Positions 33,894 through 43,138 are shown, counted from the stretch's first letter. The stretch: DNA of 64,000 bases from Paenibacillus glacialis (GCF_001637205.1 NZ_LVJH01000003.1:154091-218090), one strand, 5' to 3'. Notes: generated by a model from the sequence alone, not told the origin. Made by a program: numbers and translations.

Positions 33894-35281
33894 AGAATTG
33901 GTTTATTTTTCGATTCGGTCGGTCGTTATTGTCACGTTATTTACTCATTGTGATCGTAGCGTTATTGATGGTACCCATCATCATCACGGTACCTGTCTCT
34001 ACCTATGGGCTAGTCACTAAAGTAGTACCTATAGATAACTCATCGCAACCAACAATTTATGAGCGTGGGAATGTGATAGAGGCTAAATGGCATCAACAAG
34101 CGTTGCGTTTGGATGGGGCATCTGAACAAGATATCAATTTAGAAATCCATCATTTAAAGGGTGAGTACCCTGAAGCGACGATGTTTTGGGTGGATAGTCA
34201 AGGATATACACGATTAGAAATGCCTCAACAGCAACAAATACCGGTACTGTGGACGGTCTTGGATGCGATAACATTTATGAAGAGCAGCATAGCATCTGAC
34301 CCATTTACTGTCGTTTCCTTTATTGGTGGGGGGAAAGTTAATGCAGGGCAAGGGTTCATGACCGTACAGATTCCGCGTGATTTACTCGAAGATGGAGAAC
34401 CATATAGAGGAATGCCCAATTCCTATTATGTGATCTTCGGGTTTATCTTGTTCATCATGTTTATTGTTGTATCTTGGCTATTTTTTGCTAGATTTCGAAA
34501 AAGGTTACTCCGTTTACAATCTTCCATGACATTGCCTGAAGGGGATGGAATTCCTGAACCTGTTATCGTGAATAGGCATGATGAGATTGGCCAATTGGAG
34601 GATGCGTTCAATCACATGGTCGTTCAACTTCGGGAGAGCATGCACCGCGAGCGTGAGGAAGAAGATTTGCGGAAGCAGTTAATTGCTCATTTATCGCATG
34701 ATTTACGAACACCGTTAACGGTTATTCGTAGCCACATTTATTCTTTGCAGAAAGAAAGGTTATCTGCGCACGGAGTGGAATCACTTCAGCTCATAGATGC
34801 TAAAATTCACGACTTGTCCGGGTTGATTGACAACTTATTATCCTACAATCTGCTTACAAGTGGTCGGTATACTTTAATGACTGAGAAGCATGATGTTCTA
34901 AGATTGGTTAGGGAAAGTGCTGCAGCTTGGTATCCTTTGTGGGAAAAGGAAGGCTTTGAAGTAGATGTGAACATACAAGAGGAGCCTTTAGTCTGGAACG
35001 TAGATGAAGGATGGTTCAGACGTATTGTAGATAATATATTTCAAAATGTGGTCCGCCATGCGCGAAGTGGGGAATATATTGGAGTATATAATGAAATTCG
35101 TCAGGGTGAAGTAGCCATCGTTATTGCTGATCATGGTGAAGGTATGTCTTACCCGTCGGACACTAAGGGAGTGGGGATAGGACTGGCCATTGTGGAGTTT
35201 CTGACAAGCGAGATGGGTTTAAAGTTGGAAACTATTAGTTCATCCGAAGGTACACGTGTGTATCTATATAGATTGAAGTAA
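33890..35281 (+). CDS. Sensor histidine kinase
   Basis: The 463-residue kinase has two membrane helices (about 15-40 and 180-205) enclosing an extracellular sensor of about 140 residues, then a HAMP domain, an H-box LSHDLRTPLTVIRSHIYSLQ, an N-box NIFQNVVRHARSG and G-boxes DHGEGM and GVGIGLAIVEF. The extracellular loop suggests that it senses an external ligand. The last residues (LYRLK) and the TAA stop lie inside the terminal inverted repeat of a family B element (35266-35358), so the natural C-terminus may have been altered by insertion. Confidence 0.92.
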   Translation: MKNWFIFRFGRSLLSRYLLIVIVALLMVPIIITVPVSTYGLVTKVVPIDNSSQPTIYERGNVIEAKWHQQALRLDGASEQDINLEIHHLKGEYPEATMFWVDSQGYTRLEMPQQQQIPVLWTVLDAITFMKSSIASDPFTVVSFIGGGKVNAGQGFMTVQIPRDLLEDGEPYRGMPNSYYVIFGFILFIMFIVVSWLFFARFRKRLLRLQSSMTLPEGDGIPEPVIVNRHDEIGQLEDAFNHMVVQLRESMHREREEEDLRKQLIAHLSHDLRTPLTVIRSHIYSLQKERLSAHGVESLQLIDAKIHDLSGLIDNLLSYNLLTSGRYTLMTEKHDVLRLVRESAAAWYPLWEKEGFEVDVNIQEEPLVWNVDEGWFRRIVDNIFQNVVRHARSGEYIGVYNEIRQGEVAIVIADHGEGMSYPSDTKGVGIGLAIVEFLTSEMGLKLETISSSEGTRVYLYRLK

Positions 35282-35358
35282 AGAAAACCACCAAATTCAT
35301 GATTCTCTTTAGAAATGATTGAATTTGGAGCGCAAACTTTAGTTCAATCTATCTATAT
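35266..35358. repeat. Family B palindromic element, copy B1
   Basis: About 93 bp bounded by ATATAGATTGAAGTAAAG and CTTTAGTTCAATCTAT (near-perfect 18-bp terminal inverted repeats) with the same inner TTCATGATTCTCTTTAGAAATGATTGAA segment (read in parts) as the copy at 39280. The left end overlaps the last codons and stop of the kinase gene. No transposase is present, as in MITEs. Confidence 0.8.
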
Positions 35359-35456
35359 CGAGAAGTAGAACATTTAAACGAAACTTAAACAGAATTTAAA
35401 CAAGAGCGAGGCGTCATTTTAAACTTCAGGGTTTATTGTTAAATCTAGAGGTGATC

Positions 35457-36374
35457 ATGATGAGCGAACTCGTAATACAGACGAGAAATTTGAATAAGAG
35501 ATATCGTGGCCGCTCGGCTGTAAGTAACCTGAACTTAGAGATAGCGAAGGGCGAAATATACGGTTTTCTAGGACCAAATGGAGCGGGTAAAACAACGACG
35601 ATTCGTATGCTACTAGGGTTAATTCGGCCTACGGAAGGATCCGTTCAAATATTCGGTAAAGATTTAAACAAGGAAAAATTGAATATTCTTCGGAGAGTAG
35701 GGTCGTTGGTAGAATACCCATCCTATTATGGGCATTTAACAGCGGTTCAGAATTTGGAGACGGTACGCCGTATTCTGGATGTTCCAAGATCAAGAATTGA
35801 TGAGGTGTTGGACATTGTTTCTCTGACAAAGGAGTCCAAGCGTGCGGTTAAAGGTTATTCTTTAGGGATGAAGCAACGTCTGGGGATAGCCAGTGCTCTC
35901 TTAGGAAATCCGGAATTGCTTATTCTAGATGAGCCTACGAATGGTCTAGATCCAGCAGGTATTCAGGAGATACGAGAATTAATTAGAGAGATGCCACAGC
36001 GTCATGGAATCACAGTGCTGGTATCAAGCCATCTATTAGGTGAGATTGAGCAAATGGCTAGTACGGTGGGAATTATCCGAGAAGGAGAAATGGTGTTTCA
36101 GAATACGATTCAGAACTTGAAGGATCGGGCTTCTGAAGGCATACGGATCGTCGTATCTGAACCAGAAGAAGCTATTCGTGTGGCAATGGATCAGGGCTTT
36201 GAAGGAACGATGCAGCAAGGCATGTTACAGTTTCCTAATCTTAATGACGCTCAGGTGGCTTTGCTCGTGAAGCGTTTAGTGGATAGTAGCCATGACGTTT
36301 ATCGTGTAGAAGAGAAGAAGAAGTCACTAGAGGATATTTTCCTACAGGTTATTGGAGAAGGTGGCATCTCATGA
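35457..36374 (+). CDS. ABC transporter ATP-binding protein, LanF/BcrA-like
   Basis: The ATPase (about 305 residues) has Walker A GPNGAGKTTTI, signature YSLGMKQRLGIASALL, Walker B LLILDEPTNGLDPAG and a C-terminal region of about 80 residues as in lantibiotic-immunity and bacitracin-type ATPases. AGAGGTG precedes two in-frame ATGs (35457 and 35460). It overlaps the first permease gene by 4 bp. With the two permeases and the two-component system it forms a probable resistance module against a membrane-active peptide. Confidence 0.9.
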   Translation: MMSELVIQTRNLNKRYRGRSAVSNLNLEIAKGEIYGFLGPNGAGKTTTIRMLLGLIRPTEGSVQIFGKDLNKEKLNILRRVGSLVEYPSYYGHLTAVQNLETVRRILDVPRSRIDEVLDIVSLTKESKRAVKGYSLGMKQRLGIASALLGNPELLILDEPTNGLDPAGIQEIRELIREMPQRHGITVLVSSHLLGEIEQMASTVGIIREGEMVFQNTIQNLKDRASEGIRIVVSEPEEAIRVAMDQGFEGTMQQGMLQFPNLNDAQVALLVKRLVDSSHDVYRVEEKKKSLEDIFLQVIGEGGIS

Positions 36375-37087
36375 TGTGGGGGCGTGTATTATCTACAGAT
36401 TTCATTAAAATACGAGGTAAAGGCATCTGGTTTCTAGTGTTCTTGGGTCCCATTGGACTTATTGCGATGCAGGCTCTTAATTTCGGACTTCGTTATGATT
36501 ACTTGATGGAGGCTTACAAAGAAGACGTGTGGGGAGGGCTTATCGTTAATATTGTAATCTTCATTCCCATGTCACTCATTATGGGAATAACATTGCTATG
36601 TTCACTGATGGCCAATGTGGAACATCAGACGAGTTCGTGGAAGCAACTGCTCGCGCTACCAGTATCGAGAATGACTGTTTTTAGTGCTAAGTTCGGTCTA
36701 GGGGTTATTTTACTGTTGGTTTCCTGTGCCTTGCTTGTACTGGGAACGATTGCATTAGGGCTTGGATTGCAACTCGGTACGGATATACCGTACCAAGATA
36801 TCGTGCGATTTTGTTTTCTTCCTTTTATAGGGACACTGCCGATATTAGCCTTACAACTATGGTTATCTTTAACATACTCGAATCAAGCGATCTCAGTTTC
36901 TATGGGTATAACTATAGCCATTGCATCTCTATTCGCAGCTAAATATGATGAATGGGTACCTATGAAGTGGCCCAATATGGCATTAGATGGACCACATCAA
37001 ATAGAGGCAATAGTTGCCTCTTTATTCGTAGGTTTCACTGTCTTACTACTCGGAATGGCTCATTTCAGTAGAAAGGACGTGGCATAA
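36371..37087 (+). CDS. ABC-2-type permease, LanE/MutE-like
   Basis: The 238-residue membrane protein has about six helices and the family pattern near the N-terminus (STDFIKIRGKGIWFLVFLGP) followed by EHQTSSWKQLLALPVSRMTVFSAKF, a hallmark of lantibiotic-immunity permeases. It is translationally coupled to the ATPase gene (4-bp overlap) and directly followed by the second permease. Confidence 0.88.
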   Translation: MMWGRVLSTDFIKIRGKGIWFLVFLGPIGLIAMQALNFGLRYDYLMEAYKEDVWGGLIVNIVIFIPMSLIMGITLLCSLMANVEHQTSSWKQLLALPVSRMTVFSAKFGLGVILLLVSCALLVLGTIALGLGLQLGTDIPYQDIVRFCFLPFIGTLPILALQLWLSLTYSNQAISVSMGITIAIASLFAAKYDEWVPMKWPNMALDGPHQIEAIVASLFVGFTVLLLGMAHFSRKDVA

Positions 37088-37819
37088 ATGAAGAGATTCC
37101 TAAGACTTCTATCAGCTGAAAGAGTGAAAATAGCTAACATTCAAATTTGGCTACTTGTTCTACTTAGTCCGATCCTCGCCGTCCTGATAGGATTCGAGAT
37201 TGATGTATCAAACGATATCGGGCTATGGGAGAGACTGTTACTAGAAATGGGAATGGCTCATGGATTGTTATTTCTACCCATCTTGAGTGGCTTGTTCGCT
37301 GCCTTTATTTGTCGCTATGAGCATAGCGGAGGGGGATGGAAGCAATTATTAGTATTGCCTGTATCTCGTTCTAGTGTGTATATGGCTAAGTTTACGGTTA
37401 TTGCCGTTCTGCTTGCCATAACCCAGATATTATTCCTAGCAGGTGTGTTTCTTGTTGGATGGATGAAGGGCGTTGCCACACCTATTCCATGGGAATTCAT
37501 GATGCGAAGTTTCTTTGGAGGATGGGTGGCTTGCTTACCGCTTGCTGCGCTACAACTCGCTGTTTCTGTCATGTGGAATAGCTTCGCAGCACCGCTTGCG
37601 CTGAATGTTGTATTTACCATTCCAAATATGCTCGTCATCAATTCGGAACGAATTGGCCCCTATTATCCCTGGGCGCAGCCGCTACTATCCATGCTTCCTA
37701 ATTCACATAGCTTCGGAGCATTCAATTTGGCCTTAAGCAACTTAATGATTGTCGTACTTGGAAGCTTCATCGTGTTTTTTATTGCAGGATGGATTGCTTT
37801 TAGATTAAAGGAAGTCTGA
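37088..37819 (+). CDS. ABC-2-type permease, LanG/MutG-like
   Basis: The 243-residue protein is a paralogue of the preceding permease: LSAERVKIANIQIWLLVLLSP near the start, YEHSGGGWKQLLVLPVSRSSVYMAKF in the first third, and about six membrane helices. It starts one base after the stop of the previous gene. Together they would form the heterodimeric membrane part of the exporter. No bacteriocin biosynthesis genes are nearby, so the role is probably defence against peptides made by others. Confidence 0.88.
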   Translation: MKRFLRLLSAERVKIANIQIWLLVLLSPILAVLIGFEIDVSNDIGLWERLLLEMGMAHGLLFLPILSGLFAAFICRYEHSGGGWKQLLVLPVSRSSVYMAKFTVIAVLLAITQILFLAGVFLVGWMKGVATPIPWEFMMRSFFGGWVACLPLAALQLAVSVMWNSFAAPLALNVVFTIPNMLVINSERIGPYYPWAQPLLSMLPNSHSFGAFNLALSNLMIVVLGSFIVFFIAGWIAFRLKEV

Positions 37820-37852
37820 GGTCTGAATTTTATAAGATGAGGTACAGGAAGC

Positions 37853-37901
37853 AAAAGAGTGTCCCGAAGCCATTGAAAATGGTTAAGGACACTCTTTTTT
37901 T
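37853..37901 (+). terminator. Terminator of the exporter operon
   Basis: Perfect 12-bp outer stem (37853-37864 with 37887-37898), further pairing of CCATT/AATGG within the loop, then a T-run. Confidence 0.88.
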
Positions 37902-37957
37902 CAGTAGAAGCAAAGTGGGTGTTATGAGCTTAAATTGTAACCTTGTGAGGTTCTATT

Positions 37958-38452
37958 CTATTTCAAGTTGTCACTTGACTTGGTGATGTGCTTGTATTCC
38001 TTTAGCATGAACAGACGCCAACGAACAATCATTCCGAATGCTAATAGAAAGAATAAAGAGCCAGTCTGGGCAATGGAAATATATTGTTCAATAATTTGGT
38101 GAAGTAATGTACGGACTACAAGTAAGGCGAACAAGATAACGATGAAACTTCGAGAACGCTCAGCGTAGACTTGACCGTCAACGACTTTGAAATGGGTGCT
38201 GCGGATAAGTGGATAGGAGAATAGAAACCAACCTATTACAAAAGCAACGGCAGCCGACCACAGAGGAACATGCGTAAAAGGTGCAACAAACATGAGAAAT
38301 CCCGTAGACATCCCTAAGGGTGGGATAAGGATCTTCTTAATCGTGACCGGTGAACTACTTGCTTTAAGTCGAATGAAAATGGTAAGCAACGCAATAACAA
38401 TGGCACCCAGCGTTGTTCCAATTTGGAGATATGAGGGACTGATTTGAGGCAC
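37958..38452 (-). CDS. ccdC: CcdC-family membrane protein
   Basis: The 164-residue protein starts with GTG (GAGAGGGG upstream) and has four to five hydrophobic helices. IFIRLKAS..PVTIKKILIPPLGMSTGFLMFV, the polar turn KVVDGQVYAERSRSFIVILFALLVVRTLL and LLAFGMIVRWRLFML match the B. subtilis CcdC pattern closely. CcdC is encoded near cytochrome c maturation genes in Bacillus but its role is unclear. Here it stands alone. Confidence 0.8.
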   Translation of the reverse strand: MPQISPSYLQIGTTLGAIVIALLTIFIRLKASSSPVTIKKILIPPLGMSTGFLMFVAPFTHVPLWSAAVAFVIGWFLFSYPLIRSTHFKVVDGQVYAERSRSFIVILFALLVVRTLLHQIIEQYISIAQTGSLFFLLAFGMIVRWRLFMLKEYKHITKSSDNLK

Positions 38453-38774
38453 GCTTGAGAACCCCTCTCTATAATTTGTATACTAGTTATGAATTGCAAG
38501 TGCGGTCGTACTTGGCTGGATAATCCATCAGGTACAAATATTATAGCACATGAAGTAACACATTCAATTTTAAGTATGTTTACATTTTTACAGTACTTGA
38601 GATTGCATATACTAGGGTAGCGAGGCTAGATGCGAGAAAGATGGATATATATATGGGATAATAGTCATTTATAGAAGATAAGTAATCATCGTTTGAAAAG
38701 GGTGCTCTCAAAAGTGGAGGCTTGACATCCAAAAACTGTTATGCTTATAATTACAGATGAGAGGGAGCGATGAA

Positions 38775-39200
38775 ATGAATAGTGAATTTAATATTGCCGT
38801 CCATTGTTTAACCCTTCTTAGCTTAAAGAAAGACCACATGGCTAATAGTGATGAGATTGCTAAGAGTGTATGTACGCATCCTGCACGTGTCCGTAAAGTA
38901 CTCGGATTGCTTCGGAAACAAGGTTATGTAACCACGAAGGAAGGTGTAGGTGGTGGCTATCTGCTTAATGCCGATAGTGCGAATGTGACGTTAGGCGACT
39001 TGTATCGTCTGCTTGCACGTGGTTCACTACAACCGAGTTGGTGTTCCGGAGGAGGAGAGACAACCTGTGTGGTATCCGAACATATACAAGAGGTTATGGA
39101 ACGAATTTATAACGGTGGGGAATTGGCTCTTGAACGGCATTACGATAACATCACTTTGCTAGATGTTACCCGTGATATTCAATCAGAGACAAAACCTTAG
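38775..39200 (+). CDS. Rrf2-family transcriptional regulator
   Basis: From the ATG at 38775 (GAGGGAG upstream) the product has 141 residues, with the Rrf2 winged helix NSDEIAKSVCTHPARVRKVLGLLRKQGYVTTKEGVGGGYLL in the N-terminal half. The C-terminal region has two cysteines in SWCSGGGETTC rather than the three-Cys cluster of IscR/NsrR, so an Fe-S role is uncertain; it is more like YwnA. The target is unknown. In B. subtilis ywnA neighbours ywnB; a YwnB-like gene lies at 46363 here but is not adjacent. Confidence 0.85.
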   Translation: MNSEFNIAVHCLTLLSLKKDHMANSDEIAKSVCTHPARVRKVLGLLRKQGYVTTKEGVGGGYLLNADSANVTLGDLYRLLARGSLQPSWCSGGGETTCVVSEHIQEVMERIYNGGELALERHYDNITLLDVTRDIQSETKP

Positions 39201-39223
39201 CGTTAATAACTACTAATTGGAAC

Positions 39224-39251
39224 AGTCCTGCGTATTTGCAGGGCTATTTTT
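39224..39251 (+). terminator. Terminator after the Rrf2 gene
   Basis: An 8-bp stem (39224-39231 with 39238-39245, one T-G pair), 6-nt loop and ATTTTT tail. A family A repeat starts four bases later. Confidence 0.75.
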
Positions 39252-39254
39252 GTG

Positions 39255-39445
39255 AATATAAGCAAGTATAAGTTTCACTATATAGATTGAACTAAAGACG
39301 AACCCTTATATTCATGATTCTCTTTAGAAATGATTGAACTTGTGAGCGCAAACTTTAGTTCAATCTATATGGATACTCTATTCCTTATATTTCCACTAAA
39401 ATGGATGCTGTCCTTGAAAAAGGACGGCACAGCCGTTTCTACTTG
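39255..39445 (+). repeat. Family A repeat, copy A3, interrupted by a family B element
   Basis: The left part (39255-39279) and right part (39371-39445) together make a normal family A copy, from GAATATAAGCAAGTATAAGT to TTTCTACTTG. Between them lies a complete 91-bp family B element. The left part abuts the Rrf2 terminator. Confidence 0.85.
39280..39370. repeat. Family B palindromic element, copy B2 (nested)
   Basis: The 91-bp element has perfect 18-bp terminal inverted repeats, ATATAGATTGAACTAAAG (39280-39297) and CTTTAGTTCAATCTATAT (39353-39370). It splits family A copy A3 in the middle of CACTTGATACTC. I could not define a target-site duplication. It encodes no protein. Confidence 0.85.
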
Positions 39446-39650
39446 TGTGCATTAATTCCCGTTGAACTTGTAAGGATAATAAATTATATTTAAGATGAAA
39501 CGGATTGGAATGGTCCTTTTTATTATATCAACAGCTGTGTTTAATCAACCATATGTATACTTATCCTCTTGGCATAATTAGGTTGTGTAACTGTTATAAA
39601 GGTTGGGAATTTGGGTAATAAATTAGATAGTTATAAGGAGGAGTTGTCTC

Positions 39651-40706
39651 ATGAACACTCAGAATGAAATTGTTTTTTTTACAGGAACACAAACAAAGGA
39701 TACAGAGAAGGGGATATTCCGTTGTACTCTTAATCCATTGGACGGATCTATGCGGATTGTGAGCAGTACTGATGGTATAGAAAATTCTACATATTTAGTT
39801 GTGAATTCAATAGGTGATCGGTTGTATGCTGTCAGTGAAAAATCTGATGGTGAGGTATTTGTCTATGTTATTGATAATAAGACTGGGGAATTACACTTAT
39901 TGGATCGGAAACCTACGCAGGGCGCTGATCCGTGTTACATAAGTCTATCCTCAGATGGTCAATTTGTATTCGTATCTAATTATTCTGGTGGAAATGTGAA
40001 CGTCTTCAGAATTGGGGATAATGGGACATTAGAAGAGAAGTCTTGCATGATAACTCACAGTGGACATAGTGTTAATCCAGATAGACAGGAATCACCGCAC
40101 CCTCATTCTATTTTCCCAGATCCATCGGGTAAGTTCGTCCTGGTGTGTGATCTAGGAATTGATCAGGTCGTGGTCTATCGTCTAGAAGAGGGAGAGTTAG
40201 TGAAGCATCATGAGGTGGACCTTCCACCGGGAGCAGGACCACGGCACTTCGACTTTCATCCAACGGGTAAATGGGCATATTGTGCAAATGAGCTTAATAA
40301 TGAAATCACGGTATTTACGTATGATGATAAGACCGCAGACCTTCACACGATTCAGAGCATTTCTACATTACCTGATGACTACAACGAAGGGGTTTCATAT
40401 CCTGCTGATATTCATGTATCATCTTGTGGACGTTTCTTATATGCCTCTAATCGAGGACATGACAGTATTGTACAATATGATATAGACTTAGATACAGGTA
40501 ACTTAACAGCAGTAGATTGGCAAAGTACTCAAGGCGAGTATCCTCGCAATTTTACGATTGTAGAAGGTGGGTATGTTCTCGTAGCGAATCATAAAACTGG
40601 GAATGTGGTCTCTTACTTCATGGATTCAGAGACGGGACGCTTAACAGCAACAGGATGTGAATTAGAGTTGCCAATACCGATGTGTGTTCAACCTCTAAGT
40701 GTTTAA
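39651..40706 (+). CDS. Lactonase-family beta-propeller protein (6-phosphogluconolactonase type)
   Basis: The 351-residue protein shows seven repeated propeller blades with signatures such as GADPCYISLSSDGQFVFVSNYSGGNVNVFRI, SPHPHSIFPDPSGKFVLVCDLGIDQVVVYRL and GPRHFDFHPTGKWAYCANELNNEITVFTY, as in the Pgl/YkgB cycloisomerase family. It may hydrolyse 6-phosphogluconolactone in the oxidative pentose phosphate route or a related lactone. AAGGAGGAG precedes the ATG. No signal peptide is visible, so it should be cytoplasmic. Confidence 0.85.
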   Translation: MNTQNEIVFFTGTQTKDTEKGIFRCTLNPLDGSMRIVSSTDGIENSTYLVVNSIGDRLYAVSEKSDGEVFVYVIDNKTGELHLLDRKPTQGADPCYISLSSDGQFVFVSNYSGGNVNVFRIGDNGTLEEKSCMITHSGHSVNPDRQESPHPHSIFPDPSGKFVLVCDLGIDQVVVYRLEEGELVKHHEVDLPPGAGPRHFDFHPTGKWAYCANELNNEITVFTYDDKTADLHTIQSISTLPDDYNEGVSYPADIHVSSCGRFLYASNRGHDSIVQYDIDLDTGNLTAVDWQSTQGEYPRNFTIVEGGYVLVANHKTGNVVSYFMDSETGRLTATGCELELPIPMCVQPLSV

Positions 40707-40799
40707 TAATAATTTTAGATCGAGCCGGAATTATTATTCGTATGATTAAATCTTAATTTTAGTTCATAAATTATTTATGGCTTGAAGAATGGAATATAG

Positions 40800-40842
40800 A
40801 GCAGGTTATTACCTTAATAATAGGAATAGCCTGCTTGTTTGT
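40800..40842 (+). terminator. Probable terminator after the lactonase gene
   Basis: AGCAGG pairs with CCTGCT with further imperfect pairing inside (40800-40813 with 40823-40835), followed by TGTTTGT. It stands 94 bp after the stop. Confidence 0.5.
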
Positions 40843-40936
40843 CTTTAAACGTGTGTGAGTGAAAGAGTGAACGCCATATTTATTCGAACTTGACTCGCCT
40901 TAAACGCGGATGAATGGATGATTAACAAAAAAAGGT

Positions 40937-40965
40937 TTGACACTTTACCTCCAATTAATTACAAT
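40937..40965 (+). promoter_or_regulatory. Sigma-A promoter of the sulfate-transport operon
   Basis: A perfect -35 TTGACA (40937-40942) is 17 bp from -10 TACAAT (40960-40965). Transcription should start near 40972, giving a leader of about 180 nt before sbp that contains a long hairpin. Confidence 0.75.
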
Positions 40966-41018
40966 AATCTTATATCTTACTAAACAGGTAGGAATAATTA
41001 ATAATATTTCTTACCGTA

Positions 41019-41106
41019 CAGACGGAGGAAATCACTCGCTAGTGTTGCAGACACAGTTCTATGTAACTGGCCTGACAGCAGCGTTATGGTGATTTTCCTG
41101 CGTCTG
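41019..41106 (+). promoter_or_regulatory. Extended hairpin in the sulfate-operon leader, candidate cis-regulatory RNA
   Basis: Arms 41019-41035 and 41089-41106 pair over about 17 positions with one mismatch and one bulge, then CGC...GCG, TGTTG/CAGCA, CAG/CTG and a terminal CAGTT/AACTG hairpin continue the helix inwards. TTTT follows the lower stem. A smaller hairpin (GGTAGGAA/TTTCTTACC, 40987-41015) lies just before it. It does not match the SAM, T-box or other riboswitch classes that I can recognise. Confidence 0.55.
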
Positions 41107-41152
41107 TTTTGTGTTCCTGTTAGTAAGAAGAGAAGAATAATTAGGAGTGATC

Positions 41153-42241
41153 ATGATTATGAAGAAAGCGTTGAAACAAGGGGTTCTAATGGGTTTAGTA
41201 TTACTTATGACTGCAACGATTGCTGCATGTGGAGATAAAACATCAGAGAAAGAGAACGCTGCTGCACCAGCTCCTACCGATACGAAAAAGACAGAGAAAC
41301 TCAAGGATGTTGAGCTATTGAACGTATCCTACGATCCAACACGTGAACTTTATGAAAGCTACAATAAAGCATTCGCGACGTACTGGGAGAAAGAAAAGGG
41401 ACAGAAAGTTACCGTTAAGCAGTCCCACGGCGGTTCGGGGAAACAGAGTCGGGCCGTTATCGATGGTCTCGAAGCTGATGTGGTTACGTTAGCGCTTGGA
41501 TATGATATTGATGCACTTCAAGAGGATGGTCTCATTAAAGAAGGTTGGGAAAGTAAATTCGAGCTCAATAGTTCACCGTATACATCAACAATCGTATTTC
41601 TAGTGAAAAAAGGCAATCCCAAGAACATTAAGGAATGGTCCGATTTAGTTAAAGATGGTGTGGAAGTGATCACACCTAACCCTAAGACTTCAGGGGGAGC
41701 TCGTTGGAACTATCTTGCTGCATGGGGTTACGCACTGAAACAGAATGGGAATGATGAGGCCAAAGCTCAGGAATTCGTTAAGAACCTCTTCACACATGTA
41801 CCGGTTCTAGATACAGGAGCTCGTGGTTCAACAACAACATTTGTGGAACGCGGAATTGGTGATGTTCTTATTGCTTGGGAGAATGAAGCAATCCTTTCTG
41901 TGAAAGAATTAGGTCCAGATAAGTTCGATATCGTATATCCTTCAGTAAGTATTCTGGCTGAGCCTCCGGTAGCTGTCGTTGATAAAGTGGTAGACAAACG
42001 GGGAACACGTGAAGTATCCGAAGCATACTTGAAATATTTGTATTCGGAAGATGGACAGACGATTGCGGCAGAGAACTTTTACCGTCCAACGCTTGAGAGT
42101 GTGAAAGATAAATTCAAAGATTCTTTCCCTGCTATTGAACTATTTACTTTAAAAGATGTATTTGGTACTTGGAAAGAAACGCAAACGAAGCATTTCAAAG
42201 ACGGTGGCGTGTTTGATCAAATATACGTGCCTGGTAAATAG
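41153..42241 (+). CDS. sbp: Sulfate ABC transporter substrate-binding protein
   Basis: The protein (about 362 residues) starts at the ATG at 41153, five bases after AGGAG; nearby GTG and ATG codons are alternatives. A lipoprotein signal ([15 protein letters not shown], Cys near residue 25) is followed by the Sbp/CysP signatures [60 protein letters not shown] and [23 protein letters not shown]. It binds sulfate or thiosulfate for the CysT/CysW channel. It is the first gene behind a strong promoter and structured leader. Confidence 0.93.
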   Translation: MIMKKALKQGVLMGLVLLMTATIAACGDKTSEKENAAAPAPTDTKKTEKLKDVELLNVSYDPTRELYESYNKAFATYWEKEKGQKVTVKQSHGGSGKQSRAVIDGLEADVVTLALGYDIDALQEDGLIKEGWESKFELNSSPYTSTIVFLVKKGNPKNIKEWSDLVKDGVEVITPNPKTSGGARWNYLAAWGYALKQNGNDEAKAQEFVKNLFTHVPVLDTGARGSTTTFVERGIGDVLIAWENEAILSVKELGPDKFDIVYPSVSILAEPPVAVVDKVVDKRGTREVSEAYLKYLYSEDGQTIAAENFYRPTLESVKDKFKDSFPAIELFTLKDVFGTWKETQTKHFKDGGVFDQIYVPGK

Positions 42242-42304
42242 ACTAAACGTGAATAGCTGATCGACTCATAGATCGAAGGCACGGAAAGGATAGGATACAA
42301 GGAT

Positions 42305-43138
42305 ATGAGTCAAGTCAAAGGTATCCAACGTAAAGTCATTCCCGGATTCGGACTGACGATGGGGTTTAGCGTGTTCTATCTTAGTGTGGTTGTTCTTATT
42401 CCTTTGGCGGCGCTACTCTTTAATTCTACCGGACTCACGTGGGAAAAGTTCTGGCAAGTGGCGACCGATCCGCGGGTACTAGCGTCTTATTGGGTCAGTT
42501 TCACTACCTCAGCGGTAGCAGCATTACTAGATGCTGTACTGGGTCTTCTTCTCGCATGGGTGCTAGTACGTTACAAATTTCCCGGTAAAGCATTGTTTGA
42601 TGCTCTAATTGATCTTCCCTTCGCATTGCCTACGGCAGTTGCGGGGGTCTCGTTAACTGCGCTTTATGCACAGAACGGGTGGATAGGTTCACTATTGGAA
42701 CCCCTAGGGATCAAAGTAGCTTTTACTCCCTTAGGGATAACGCTAGCTTTGATGTTTATTGGTATTCCGTTCGTGGTTCGCACGGTACAGCCTGTATTAG
42801 AGGATATGGCGAGGGATGCGGAGGAAGCGGCGGCAACATTGGGCGCAGGACGGTTTCGTACATTCTGTAAAGTCATACTACCCAATTTGTTACCGCCACT
42901 TTTAACTGGGTTTGCTTTAGCATTTGCACGTGGCATAGGGGAGTACGGTTCTGTCGTCTTTATCTCTGGTAATATGCCGATGAGGACCGAAATTGCTCCA
43001 TTATTGATCATGTCAAAGCTTGAGCAATATGATTACGCAGGTGCTACTGCAGTAGCTATAATCCTATTGTCGATTTCGTTCTTATTGTTACTTATGATTA
43101 ATTCACTACAACGATGGGTGCGCCGAACCTCTCGCTAA
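42305..43138 (+). CDS. cysT: Sulfate ABC transporter permease CysT
   Basis: A 277-residue permease with about six helices; the CysT/ModB-type signature [19 protein letters not shown] and the EAA loop [35 protein letters not shown] are visible. It lies 63 bp after sbp. It pairs with CysW. No cysA ATPase gene follows in this window, so the ATPase must be encoded elsewhere. Confidence 0.93.
   Translation: MSQVKGIQRKVIPGFGLTMGFSVFYLSVVVLIPLAALLFNSTGLTWEKFWQVATDPRVLASYWVSFTTSAVAALLDAVLGLLLAWVLVRYKFPGKALFDALIDLPFALPTAVAGVSLTALYAQNGWIGSLLEPLGIKVAFTPLGITLALMFIGIPFVVRTVQPVLEDMARDAEEAAATLGAGRFRTFCKVILPNLLPPLLTGFALAFARGIGEYGSVVFISGNMPMRTEIAPLLIMSKLEQYDYAGATAVAIILLSISFLLLLMINSLQRWVRRTSR

Noticed and set aside
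39276..39374. A target-site duplication around the nested family B element
   Set aside because: The flanks are CACT and GGATACTC; no convincing direct repeat of two or more bases can be separated from the TA-rich ends.
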